From Desulfuromonas sp. TF (GTDB lineage: Bacteria > Desulfobacterota > Desulfuromonadia > Desulfuromonadales > ATBO01), in NCBI RefSeq assembly GCF_000472285.1, contig NZ_KI421413.1, positions 444,435 to 508,434 on the forward strand: a stretch of 64,000 nucleotides of DNA. The letters are read 5' to 3'. Positions 41,419 through 49,744 of the stretch are shown one piece after another. Numbering within the stretch: the stretch's first letter is position 1; each line of letters opens with the position of its first letter. The notes beneath the pieces are model-generated. The model saw nothing but the letters and a program-made list of their open reading frames with translations, searched no databases and had not been told where the DNA came from. The position numbers and the translations under genes are program-made.

Positions 41419-43272
41419 TCAACTCTGCTCCCATTTCTCTTCATAGTGGAACTCCGCCATGGAGATGGCTTGCCCCGGACATCGGCGCGCACACATCCCG
41501 CAACGAACGCATCGGCTCTCATCCTTGATGATCGCCGTCATCCCTTTGCCGGGAGGCGACCTCTTCTCCACGGCCCGGACCAGATCTTCGATATCCTTTT
41601 CTTTATGGATATCCGCCATGCGGGTAAGCTTAAGGGCGCCTTGAACGCAGGTATCCACACAGGTTCCACAAAGAAGACAGCGGGAGCGGTCGAATACGGT
41701 CTGTATGTTGCACCGCCTGCATCGGGCAGCCTGAAGGCGCGCCTGCTCTGACTCAAAAGCCAGAGTGATCTCCTCCCCGGTCTGGATCCTTTTGCCGGCA
41801 TCTCTCTTGGGTGGGTTCACCGCCTCGATGGTCTCGCAACGGAGATTGTCAAAGTCAGGCGCCAGCGCCCTCATGTATCCTTTTTTCCTCACACGCAAGG
41901 GTTTGCCGCTGAGATAACCGTGGATGGACCGGGCCGCCTTCTGGCCGTCGGCGATGGCATCCGTCACGTTCCTAGCAAACCGCCACCGGACATCCCCTCC
42001 GGCAAAAACGCCCGGCAGCTTTGTGGACATGTCGTCTGCGGCACAGATCATCCCTGACGGCGTTATCTCCAGTCCGTCCATTCCGGACAAGGACGGGAGA
42101 GTCGAAGACTGACCCACGGCCAATATCACCGAGTCGGCTTCCAAAAAGGTCCTGCTGTCCTGGACAAAGGTGGGATTGAACCTTCCCTCTTCATCGAACA
42201 CCGATTTCACGCCCAGAAACTCGACGCCGGTCACACGCCCCTTCTGTCCCACTATCCTCTGAGGGCCAAGTGAGGGATAAAACGCGATCCCTTCTTCCTG
42301 CGCATCCTCTTTCTCGGATAAACTCGCCGGCATCGTGTCCCACGATTCCAAACAGGAGATCATCACCCGCTCAACTCCTTGACGTACTGCATGCTGGGCA
42401 CAGTCTATAGCCACCCCTCCGCCGCCTATGACCAGACAGGTCTTTCCCAATGAGATGTTCTGATGCTCCCGCACATAATCGATGCCGTTGTATGCTCCCT
42501 TCAACTCGGCCCCTTCCAGGTCCAGAATCATGGGATTCTGAAGACCGATGGTGATGAAGACCGACTCGTAGCCTTGCTCACGAAGATCGGCAAGAGTTCT
42601 TTCCGTTCCGATGGGGCTGTTTACCCTTATCTCTACCCCGATGCTCTTTATGGCCTCGATTTCTTGACGGACGATGTCTTTCGGTAATCGGAACCCCGGG
42701 ATGCCGGTCTGCAACTGCCCTCCAGGCAGCGGCGCCGCCTCGAAAACCGTCACCCGATAGCCGAGCAGGGCAAGATCGTGAGCGGCCGATAATCCCGCCG
42801 GACCGGAACCCACGATGGCCACGCGGGCTGAAGTCCCCTGGGATCTCCCCCCTTCTTCCTTGCCCTTACGGGACCTCTCCGAAAGGGCAAAGATGTGGTT
42901 ACCCGTCCGATCACTCAGCCACCTGTCCCGCTGGGAGAGCTCATCCAGCCTCTTCGCGACCGCAAGGGGTGAAGCCACGCCGTGCCGGTCACATACAAAT
43001 CGCTTCAGGGACCGGATGCCCACCGGAGCTTCCACCTCCATCTTTCTGCAGGCCTTCTCGCAGGGTGCGGTACAGACCCTGCTGCAAACAGAAACAAGAG
43101 GGTTTGTTTGTCTGGCAATAAGGTAGCCCTTCTCATCATCTCCATCGGCTATGGCTTTAATGTACCTCTTGGTGTCGGTCCCAAGCGGACAGGCGCTTTG
43201 GCATGGCGTCAAAGCCTGATAGTCCTCGAGTCTCATGACCCTTACCCGATATTTGCCGTCTTCCTTGTCCAT
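41419..43272 (-). CDS. GltD-like FAD/NAD(P) oxidoreductase with C-terminal ferredoxin domain
   Basis: This 617-residue protein starts at ATG 43272 (GAGGAA). The N-terminal region binds Fe-S (CQSACPLGTDTKRYI and CSRVCTAPCEKACRK). The flavin fold has GSGPAGLSAAHDLA, and the pyridine-nucleotide fold has VIGGGGVAIDCAQHA. The C-terminal cysteine clusters are CRRCNIQ, CLLCGTCVDTC and CVRCGMCARRCPG. It resembles glutamate synthase small subunit and NfnB-like electron-bifurcating partners. As the first gene behind P3, ahead of cytochrome b genes, it may link NAD(P)H or ferredoxin to the quinone pool; inference. Confidence 0.87.
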   Translation of the reverse strand: MDKEDGKYRVRVMRLEDYQALTPCQSACPLGTDTKRYIKAIADGDDEKGYLIARQTNPLVSVCSRVCTAPCEKACRKMEVEAPVGIRSLKRFVCDRHGVASPLAVAKRLDELSQRDRWLSDRTGNHIFALSERSRKGKEEGGRSQGTSARVAIVGSGPAGLSAAHDLALLGYRVTVFEAAPLPGGQLQTGIPGFRLPKDIVRQEIEAIKSIGVEIRVNSPIGTERTLADLREQGYESVFITIGLQNPMILDLEGAELKGAYNGIDYVREHQNISLGKTCLVIGGGGVAIDCAQHAVRQGVERVMISCLESWDTMPASLSEKEDAQEEGIAFYPSLGPQRIVGQKGRVTGVEFLGVKSVFDEEGRFNPTFVQDSRTFLEADSVILAVGQSSTLPSLSGMDGLEITPSGMICAADDMSTKLPGVFAGGDVRWRFARNVTDAIADGQKAARSIHGYLSGKPLRVRKKGYMRALAPDFDNLRCETIEAVNPPKRDAGKRIQTGEEITLAFESEQARLQAARCRRCNIQTVFDRSRCLLCGTCVDTCVQGALKLTRMADIHKEKDIEDLVRAVEKRSPPGKGMTAIIKDESRCVRCGMCARRCPGQAISMAEFHYEEKWEQS

Positions 43273-43361
43273 GAATCTTCCTCTGTCATACCGTTGATAC
43301 CGCTCAGACTCGCTGCCGCTCCTCCAACTGCGCGGCCATGCCACCTATTGCCCTATCACTT

Positions 43362-43376
43362 GCTAACACTGTGCCA
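43362..43376 (-). promoter_or_regulatory. Sigma-54 promoter P3
   Basis: On the minus strand TGGCACAGTGTTAGC is identical over 15 nt to P1. The predicted start is near 43351, about 79 nt before ATG 43272. It heads the GltD-like, cytochrome b, kinase run, possibly continuing to 35769. Confidence 0.85.
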
Positions 43377-43581
43377 TTTATTTTTTGTCTTTATTTCCGA
43401 CAGCTTGAAACATGGCACTACACCTTAAACCGAAATGCGGCGTAACATAAATAAACAACGTTATACAATCCAGGGTTCCCGAAAAAAGGAGAGGAGTCAT
43501 CGACAGAACCTGTGGCCCCAGCCTAAAAAGAACTGTTATATCATTTGCTTATAAATGAGAAAAAGGGAAGGAGAAGAGTCT
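43377..43581. other. Intergenic region upstream of P3
   Basis: No large gene. CGTAACATAAATAAACAACG near 43441 is a possible activator half-site. Two mini reading frames begin at 43582. Confidence 0.4.
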
Positions 43582-43776
43582 ATGTTACTATTCGTGATGC
43601 TTGGCACGATTGGCTGTTACTGTTTTACACAGAAATCGGGAATGAAAAGGTCTAAGACGCCAAACCGGATTTTTCGAGGATAGATGGCAGGAAAAGGCAT
43701 GTTGAATCATAAAACTTTGTTTGATAAAATCCGACAGATGAAAAATATGCCGGAGCCAAATAACGGCCGGTCTTGA
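43582..43776 (+). CDS. Tandem mini-ORFs (33 and 30 codons) in one frame split by TAG
   Basis: ATG 43582 has a strong AAGGAG at 9 nt and encodes MLLFVMLGTIGCYCFTQKSG plus a basic tail, a possible small membrane peptide ending at TAG 43681. The next codon is ATG 43684 in the same frame, encoding 30 residues (MAGKGMLNHKTLFDKIRQMK...) to TGA 43774. It lies directly upstream of the binding-protein gene. It could be one 63-residue product interrupted by an amber codon, two coupled peptides, or chance. Coding status is unproven. Confidence 0.35.
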
Positions 43777-43794
43777 AGAGGAAATTTGAGCATC

Positions 43795-45009
43795 ATGAAT
43801 ATTGCATGGCGAAATCGATTGGCAATAGTTTTCGTGAGCATGATAATGACCAGCGCCCTGCCTTCCCTGGCAAAGGATAGGAGTGAAATCATAATTGGCA
43901 CCCACCTTCCTTTGACAGGTGAGCTTTCTGGAGCAGGCAGGGAACAGAAGTGGTCTTATGAGGAAGCGGTAAAGGATGTTAACGCTTCGGGTGGCATCTT
44001 TATAAAGGAATTCGGAAAAAATCTACAGGTCAGGCTCATTATCGTGGATGATGAATCGAATCCAGCGAAGGCTTCCCGAGCAGTAGAGAGACTGATAGAT
44101 TTCCACAAAGTTGACATGCTCCTGAGCGGTTTTGGCGGGATTCATGGTGTCATCCCTGCGTGTATAACTGCAGAGAAATACAAAAAATATTATCATGCTT
44201 CCATTTCCTTGGTGCCAGACTGGCTTAAGCACAAGTTTCAATGGTCCACACTGTTTTTCTTCGACCTTGAGCAAAGCGTCTCCGTTCCTTTCCAGTTATG
44301 GAACAGTATGCCGAGGGATAACCGCCCGAAAAAACCCGCGGTATTAACGGAAAACACCCCCGATGGACGACTCTTTGCCGACCTTTTTCAGACCGTTTCG
44401 AAAACGTATGGCTATCGTTTAATTTTTTCCGAGACTCTGCGCTCTGGAACTAATGATCATTCGGTACAAATACAAAAGTCCAAAACCTTGGGGGTTGATG
44501 CGATCCTCTTTTTCTCTTCTGAAAAAGACAGCATAAGCTTTATTCGCCAAATGAAACAAAATGACCTTAACGTGGCCTACTTCCATGGGTGGAAAGGAGC
44601 CTGGGCTGGAAATTTCTGGAATGAACTCGGGAAGGACGCCCAATTCATTCTTTGTGACGGGTTTTGGTCAATGGACTTCCCCTTCCCGGGGGCTAGGGAT
44701 TTGGGTGAACGCTACCTGAGGCACTTCGGAGAAACTTCGGTTTCGGTCGGGTGTACCTATGCCCTAGCTCAAATCCTGTGGCAGGCCATCGAAAAAGCCG
44801 GAACTCTGGACGGAAAAAAGGTGCGTGACGCCGTTCTAGGCAGCAGGTTTGAAACCGTTATGGGTCCTGTAAAATACCAGAGCAATGGAGTTGCCATTTT
44901 CGTGAACACAGCCAATCAGTGGATCGACGGCAAGCAAGAGTTGGTTTACCCGTTCAAATGGGCGAAAAAACCGGTCATATCGGCCCCGCCATGGGATGAA
45001 CGATTGTAG
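43795..45009 (+). CDS. Orphan branched-chain-amino-acid-type substrate-binding protein, copy 2
   Basis: This 404-residue type I binding protein has a signal peptide ending near LPSLAKDRS. The mature region runs IIIGTHLPLTGELSGAGRE to TANQWIDGKQELVYPFKW. It is closely related to the protein at 12870-14090 over its entire length. ATG 43795 is preferred over TTG 43786. It has no transporter partners nearby. It stands alone between P3 and P4 and may supply ligand recognition for uptake or sensing of the same compound class. Confidence 0.88.
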   Translation: MNIAWRNRLAIVFVSMIMTSALPSLAKDRSEIIIGTHLPLTGELSGAGREQKWSYEEAVKDVNASGGIFIKEFGKNLQVRLIIVDDESNPAKASRAVERLIDFHKVDMLLSGFGGIHGVIPACITAEKYKKYYHASISLVPDWLKHKFQWSTLFFFDLEQSVSVPFQLWNSMPRDNRPKKPAVLTENTPDGRLFADLFQTVSKTYGYRLIFSETLRSGTNDHSVQIQKSKTLGVDAILFFSSEKDSISFIRQMKQNDLNVAYFHGWKGAWAGNFWNELGKDAQFILCDGFWSMDFPFPGARDLGERYLRHFGETSVSVGCTYALAQILWQAIEKAGTLDGKKVRDAVLGSRFETVMGPVKYQSNGVAIFVNTANQWIDGKQELVYPFKWAKKPVISAPPWDERL

Positions 45010-45482
45010 AATATTGTGCGCTTCGGCCGTGAATCCGAAAACACCCCATCTCCCTCCATGAATTTTGGTAACACTTTGCCTTACCAACGCCACCAACGGT
45101 AACACAGAACTCCTGTCCGCGTATAACTTCCCGACATTTAATGCCTTTCGGACCAGTTCGATATTTCCCGACATTCCTTTCTCTCTAAACCTCCCATCTC
45201 CACCTACCCACTAAATCCTCAATAAATTTGGATACTTGAATATCAATACCCTTGCTATTTCTTTTATCTATTTATTCGAACTTTGTTTTAAACAGAATAT
45301 CAGTTTGAACACTCAAGCCCCTATATTAATAATACAAATTATTGATTTTACAGCATTATTTTAAATGGCACATTGTTTGCTTTTTGGTAAATCGAGACAT
45401 ACTGGCTCTCCGAAAGCCAGAGAAAACCATCAAAAACATCAAGAAATCAGCAGCAGAAAAATTGGGACGAAAGGAGTTAACC
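45010..45482. other. Intergenic region carrying P4
   Basis: No gene is supported in 470 nt of AT-rich DNA. GGTAACAC occurs twice (45067, 45098), about 270-300 nt before P4, in the position expected for activator sites. The sigma-54 promoter P4 lies at 45366-45380. Confidence 0.5.
45366..45380 (+). promoter_or_regulatory. Sigma-54 promoter P4
   Basis: TGGCACATTGTTTGC is the closest of the four to the TGGCAC-N5-TTGC consensus. The predicted start is near 45391, about 90 nt before the Rieske ATG. It heads a + strand series that may run to the NtrC-type regulator at 57.7 kb. Confidence 0.88.
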
Positions 45483-45989
45483 ATGCTTCATGCAACGCTT
45501 CTTGAAGCAGCAAGATGCAAAGCGAAACCCAGAGTGGATGAAGACCGCAGAGGGTTTGTCAATCTGGCCGCGACGATTCTGGTTCTCGGAATCGGAGGGG
45601 CTGTGACACAGATCGGCCGTTTCCTGAAGCCCAATGTTCTTTATGAACCTTCCAAAGTCTTCAAAATTGGCGCTCTGAGCAGGTTCCCAATCGGAAGCCG
45701 AACTGTAATAGGTGGCAGGGGAATAGAAATCGTGCGGGAGAAGGATGGCATTCACGCCATCTCTCTCGTCTGTACACACCTGGGCTGCCTGGTTAAACCC
45801 GTGAACAACAATCCCGATGTCGGGTACACATGCCCCTGCCACGGATCCCACTTTACGCTCAAGGGTGATGTCCTAGGGGGACCGGCACCAAAAAACCTTC
45901 CCTGGTACGAAATCTATATGGATCACATGGGGAGTCTCGTGGTCGATACTTCCAAGGAGAACCAAAGAAGGACCAAGCTCGTTGCCTAG
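45483..45989 (+). CDS. Rieske [2Fe-2S] protein
   Basis: This 168-residue protein has an N-terminal membrane anchor (about 27-45, NLAATILVLGIGGAVTQIG). The Rieske fold has cluster ligands Cys97/His99 (CTHLGC) and Cys117/His120 (CPCHGSHF). AAGGAG precedes ATG 45483. It takes electrons from quinol at the cytochrome b encoded at 40.1-41.4 kb and passes them to a c-type cytochrome, likely the tetrahaem protein that follows. Confidence 0.93.
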   Translation: MLHATLLEAARCKAKPRVDEDRRGFVNLAATILVLGIGGAVTQIGRFLKPNVLYEPSKVFKIGALSRFPIGSRTVIGGRGIEIVREKDGIHAISLVCTHLGCLVKPVNNNPDVGYTCPCHGSHFTLKGDVLGGPAPKNLPWYEIYMDHMGSLVVDTSKENQRRTKLVA

Positions 45990-46129
45990 GACTAAAGGCA
46001 ATTGTTCCTGCTTCCCTCATGTCCTTTGTCGACAGGCGGCATCCGAACCGAAGTAGTGCATCGGGAGATAGTCGCCATGGGAAACCTGGACGGTGCCTGA
46101 TCCCCTTTTGTGAACCTGAGGATCTTAAT

Positions 46130-47053
46130 ATGCGAACTTCGGAGAATAAGCGGATGGAAAGAGCAGTTTTGCGAAAGCTTACATCACTCTGCATCATCAG
46201 CGGACTGGTCTGTTTGATCCTGCTGGGTATAACGGCGATCCGCGACGGAAAACGGGAGTGGAAAGATTATCAGCAGGAGTACAGGAGACTGCTACTGGGA
46301 AAGATCAGCCGCGATATCAACCCGGTGCTCTACGAGAGAGTTTCGGGCATGAAGCCGGAGATCAAGCAGATCGTCGTGAATGAATTCGGCGCCGTCGACC
46401 GCTGTCCAACCTGCCACCTTGGGATCGAAGATACGCTATTCACCACGGCGAAGCAACCGCACACCACCCACCCGGACCCGGAGCTGCTGGCAAAGCACCC
46501 CGTTGAGAAGTTCGGCTGCACCATCTGTCATGGCGGCCAGGGGGCGGCCACAACCTACGACGGAGCCTCCCACCAGACCATCGCCCACTGGCCGGATCCG
46601 ATGGTGGAGAAGCGTTTCATGCAGTCCCGTTGCGGCTACTGCCACAAGGACTACGAGGCAATCGGGGCCGACGATCTGGCCTTGGGACAGAAGCTCTTTG
46701 AAGACCTTTATTGTGCCGGTTGCCACAAGGTCGATGCGGGTGACGGATCCATGGCTCCCGAGCTATCCGCCTTCGCCGATAAGGATACCGGGCACTTCGA
46801 CTTTACTCATATCGACGGTGACCGCTCGCGGCAGAACTGGGCACTTGAACACTTCCTGAGCCCTTCACGGGTAACACCGGGCTCCGTGATGCGCAGCTAC
46901 GCTATGAACGGCCATCAGGTCGAAGCCCTGACGACTTATGTCCTGAGCCTTACGGAAAGGGTTTTTGTGAGGTCGTATTATCCCAAGGAGGACCTCGTTG
47001 TCGCGAAGAAGGACATTATTATCCAAGAGCGGGAGAAGGATTTCTCCCCGTAG
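46130..47053 (+). CDS. Membrane-anchored tetrahaem c-type cytochrome
   Basis: This 307-residue protein has an N-terminal membrane anchor (about residues 15-35, LCIISGLVCLILLGI) and four CxxCH sites (CPTCH, CTICH, CGYCH, CAGCH). Start ATG 46130 is preferred from GAGG spacing; the longer reading from 46019 has no homology-like sequence. It probably takes the cytochrome c1/f role of the Rieske-cytochrome b complex and may pass electrons on to, or receive them from, the PchC-type cytochrome next door. Confidence 0.9.
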   Translation: MRTSENKRMERAVLRKLTSLCIISGLVCLILLGITAIRDGKREWKDYQQEYRRLLLGKISRDINPVLYERVSGMKPEIKQIVVNEFGAVDRCPTCHLGIEDTLFTTAKQPHTTHPDPELLAKHPVEKFGCTICHGGQGAATTYDGASHQTIAHWPDPMVEKRFMQSRCGYCHKDYEAIGADDLALGQKLFEDLYCAGCHKVDAGDGSMAPELSAFADKDTGHFDFTHIDGDRSRQNWALEHFLSPSRVTPGSVMRSYAMNGHQVEALTTYVLSLTERVFVRSYYPKEDLVVAKKDIIIQEREKDFSP

Positions 47054-47105
47054 GTTTTCACCAAGGAATTTTCCCGGGAAACATTTCTCATAAGGGAGTT
47101 GACGA

Positions 47106-47486
47106 ATGAAAATGGGAATCTTGAGCATTCTGGCCACCATGCTCTTCTCAGCGCTCCTGTTCTGCAGCGGAGCCCAGGCCAATGAGCCGCCGAACATGCC
47201 CTACGTCTTCGAGGCAAACTGTTTCCTGTGTCACAGGGAACCTGAGCAAACCGGGCCGAGCAGCATTTTCGACATGCGGTCGAAGACTGGGAATCCCCTG
47301 CACGAACAGTATATCCGCAACAACGTGCGATTCGGAATAAGCGCGATGCCTGCTTTCAGGATATCGGAAGTAAGCCCGAAGGCGTTGGATGATATTGTCA
47401 ACTATCTGAAAACCGTTGCTACATACCGCAAGGAGCATCCTGACTACAAACCAATGCCGGGGCCAGAAGGAGGGATCGAGAAATGA
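47106..47486 (+). CDS. PchC-like monohaem cytochrome c
   Basis: This 126-residue protein has a Sec signal peptide (cleavage after AQA near residue 25), one CFLCH haem site (39-43) and a methionine in SAMPAFRISE as probable sixth ligand. Length and order fit the cytochrome subunit of p-cresol-type methylhydroxylase, which accepts electrons from the flavoprotein. It is the only such cytochrome in the window, for three PchF-type flavoproteins. The stop overlaps the next start (ATGA). Confidence 0.82.
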   Translation: MKMGILSILATMLFSALLFCSGAQANEPPNMPYVFEANCFLCHREPEQTGPSSIFDMRSKTGNPLHEQYIRNNVRFGISAMPAFRISEVSPKALDDIVNYLKTVATYRKEHPDYKPMPGPEGGIEK

Positions 47487-47899
47487 TAGACAGGAGCAAA
47501 AGAGATTTTTTCAAAAATTGTCTCATGGCCGGGGCGGTGGTGGCGACCTCAGGAACCGCGGTGCGCCCCCGGAATGCAGACGCCTGCCCTCATAAAACGA
47601 TCAAGGGCATCTGCCTGTACGTTCCCAACCTGGGAAAGGCGAGCGAATTTGTGGAATTGATGAACAGAAACGCTCCTGGGGACTGGACGGTTCATCCCCT
47701 GACGGGTTCATTGACCGACTGCTACTTCAAAACCAGAAGCCTTTACGAAGAGGCCAAAGGCAAGGCCAACACCTTCGTCGGTGTTGTTGATCCGGGGAGC
47801 TTAGCCCTCATCCATGCGGCGATAGTCGACAGCGGCGGCAGCTTCCACTACATCACCTACGAAGAACGGAACCGGGTGACCTTTTCCGCGCAGATTTAA
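47483..47899 (+). CDS. Exported protein with Tat-like signal, function unknown
   Basis: This 138-residue protein begins SKRDFFKNCLMAGAVVATSG, a twin-arginine-type signal in which the first Arg is Lys. The mature region has ICLYVPNLGKASEFVELMNR, PLTGSLTDCYFKTRSLYEEA and a C-terminal FHYITYEERNRVTF. I do not recognise a family. It is coupled to the PchC-like gene by ATGA overlap and precedes the PchF-type gene by 119 nt, so it probably helps assembly or function of the periplasmic flavocytochrome. Confidence 0.75.
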   Translation: MIDRSKRDFFKNCLMAGAVVATSGTAVRPRNADACPHKTIKGICLYVPNLGKASEFVELMNRNAPGDWTVHPLTGSLTDCYFKTRSLYEEAKGKANTFVGVVDPGSLALIHAAIVDSGGSFHYITYEERNRVTFSAQI

Positions 47900-48018
47900 C
47901 TAAACAGCCGGGATTTTAGCCACGCAGGTTCATCGGCCAAGTATGTCATCAAGGTGCTCAGTCAAACCTAAGGGGTTGGTTAACGTTGCGAAAAATAACA
48001 ATTGAGGAGGTAAGATAG

Positions 48019-49608
48019 ATGAGTCGTTTCGTTGCACTTCCTGTGGGCGTGACAGAAGAGACCTTCGCAAAGGCCATCAAGGAGTACCGCGCCCTTCTCG
48101 GCGAGGAGCGGGTGCGCACCGATCCCAGCTCGTTGCAGTCCTATACGAAAATCATGTACCCGGAAAGCGAAGAGCAGCATGTCCCTTCCGCGGCGATGCT
48201 GCCAAGAACGGTCGAAGAAATCCAAGCTGTCGTGGCCATAGCCAACAAGTACAAAACCCCTCTCTGGACGGTAAGCACCGGGAAGAACTTTGGCTACGGG
48301 TCCTCGGCTCCGGCGACCCGGGGCCAGATCGTGCTCGACCTCAAGACCATGAACAAAATCATCCACATTGATGCGGAGCTGGGATACTGCCTGGTGGAGC
48401 CGGGGGTCACCTACTACGATCTCAATAAATACTTTGAAAAGCACAAGATGAATCTGATGATCTCCGTTCCGTCCCCCTCGGCGATCGTCGGTCCCGTCGG
48501 CAACATCTGCGACCGCGGGGCCGGCTACACCCCTTATGGTGATCACTTTCTCTTCTCCTGCGGAATGGAAGTCGTCTTAGCCAACGGAGATGTGATTCGC
48601 ACCGGCATGGGAGGGATCCCTGATTCGAGCAGCTGGCATGCCTTTAAATGGGGATATGGCCCATATGTCGATGGTCTGTTCACCCAGTCCAACTACGGGA
48701 TTGTCACCAAGATGGGCGTCTGGCTCATGAAGACGCCGCCCCCGGGCGGGTACAAGCCCTTTCTGATGAAATTTTCGAAGCATGAGATGCTTCCCGAGAT
48801 CATCAAAACCATCATGCCGCTTCGTTTGAGTCAGATCATTCCCAATGCGTGCGTCGTGGTGAATCCTCTCTTGGAAGCGGCCTGCTACTGCAACTATGAG
48901 AGGACCGGCAAGCTGACGAGCAAGGAGACGTTCTACAAGGGAACGGGGATTCTTCCTCCCAAGGTCATCGAGGAGATCAGGCGTGAGCTGGATATCGGCG
49001 CCTGGAGTTTTTACGCCGCCCTTTACGGAACTCCGGAACAGGTAGCGCTGAACTGGAAGTACGTCACAGGGGCGTTTAAGGGCAAATTCGGCGGCGATGT
49101 GGTCATCGTTACAGAGGAAGAAGCCGGGGACGATATCAACTTCGAGTTCCGCCGTCAGATGATGAAGGGAGGGTGTTCCCTTCAGGAATTCACCTATTAC
49201 AACTGGCGCGGGGGCGGCGGCTCCACGTGGTTCGCTCCGGTGGCAGCCGCCAGACCGTCGGAAAGCATGAATCAGGTGGAGCTAGCGACGAAAGTTCTCA
49301 ATGAGCACGGATTCGACTACCTTGCCGAATACATCGTCGGTTGGCGCGAAATGCACCACATCATCGACCTTCTCTACGATCGGAACGACCCGGAGGAATT
49401 GAAACGGGCTTACGCGTGTTATGACGAGCTTCTGAGCGTTTTCAAAAAGAACGGTTATGGAACTTACCGGACCAACCCGGCCTTCATGGAGAAGACGGCG
49501 GACACCTTCGGACCGGAAATGCGAAAAATACACCGCTCTCTCAAACAGGCCTTGGATCCAAATAATATTCTGGCTCCCGGTAAGTCGGGCATCAACCTGA
49601 ACGCCTGA
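48019..49608 (+). CDS. pchF: p-Cresol/4-alkylphenol methylhydroxylase-type flavoprotein, copy 2 (canonical)
   Basis: This 529-residue flavoprotein is the nearest of the three to known PchF. It has GKNFGYGSSAP (about 90), ICDRGAGYTPYGDHF, TYYNWRGGGGSTWFAPV, where the covalent-FAD tyrosine region is expected (49192-49236), MHHIIDLLYDRNDPEE, Tyr483-Arg484 (catalytic pair), and ALDPNNILAPGKSG. It should hydroxylate the benzylic carbon of a p-alkylphenol with water as oxygen donor, anaerobically, passing electrons to cytochrome c. GGAGG precedes the ATG. It follows the cytochrome and Tat-protein genes. Confidence 0.9.
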   Translation: MSRFVALPVGVTEETFAKAIKEYRALLGEERVRTDPSSLQSYTKIMYPESEEQHVPSAAMLPRTVEEIQAVVAIANKYKTPLWTVSTGKNFGYGSSAPATRGQIVLDLKTMNKIIHIDAELGYCLVEPGVTYYDLNKYFEKHKMNLMISVPSPSAIVGPVGNICDRGAGYTPYGDHFLFSCGMEVVLANGDVIRTGMGGIPDSSSWHAFKWGYGPYVDGLFTQSNYGIVTKMGVWLMKTPPPGGYKPFLMKFSKHEMLPEIIKTIMPLRLSQIIPNACVVVNPLLEAACYCNYERTGKLTSKETFYKGTGILPPKVIEEIRRELDIGAWSFYAALYGTPEQVALNWKYVTGAFKGKFGGDVVIVTEEEAGDDINFEFRRQMMKGGCSLQEFTYYNWRGGGGSTWFAPVAAARPSESMNQVELATKVLNEHGFDYLAEYIVGWREMHHIIDLLYDRNDPEELKRAYACYDELLSVFKKNGYGTYRTNPAFMEKTADTFGPEMRKIHRSLKQALDPNNILAPGKSGINLNA

Positions 49609-49744
49609 GGGTGACGCTTGTGCGGGCTAGAACCAGGTATGGGAGAAACACCTTTGGAGCTGTCAAGCCCATTTGTTTGGCTTGTCCTGATGGCGGCACA
49701 GCCGGATAGTTAATACGTCCGAACATGTTGAGGAGGTTTAAAAG

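Noticed and set aside
43598-43614. TTGGCACGATTGGCTGT as a further sigma-54 promoter
   Set aside because: GG to GC spacing is 8 nt, not 10, so it cannot be a -24/-12 promoter.
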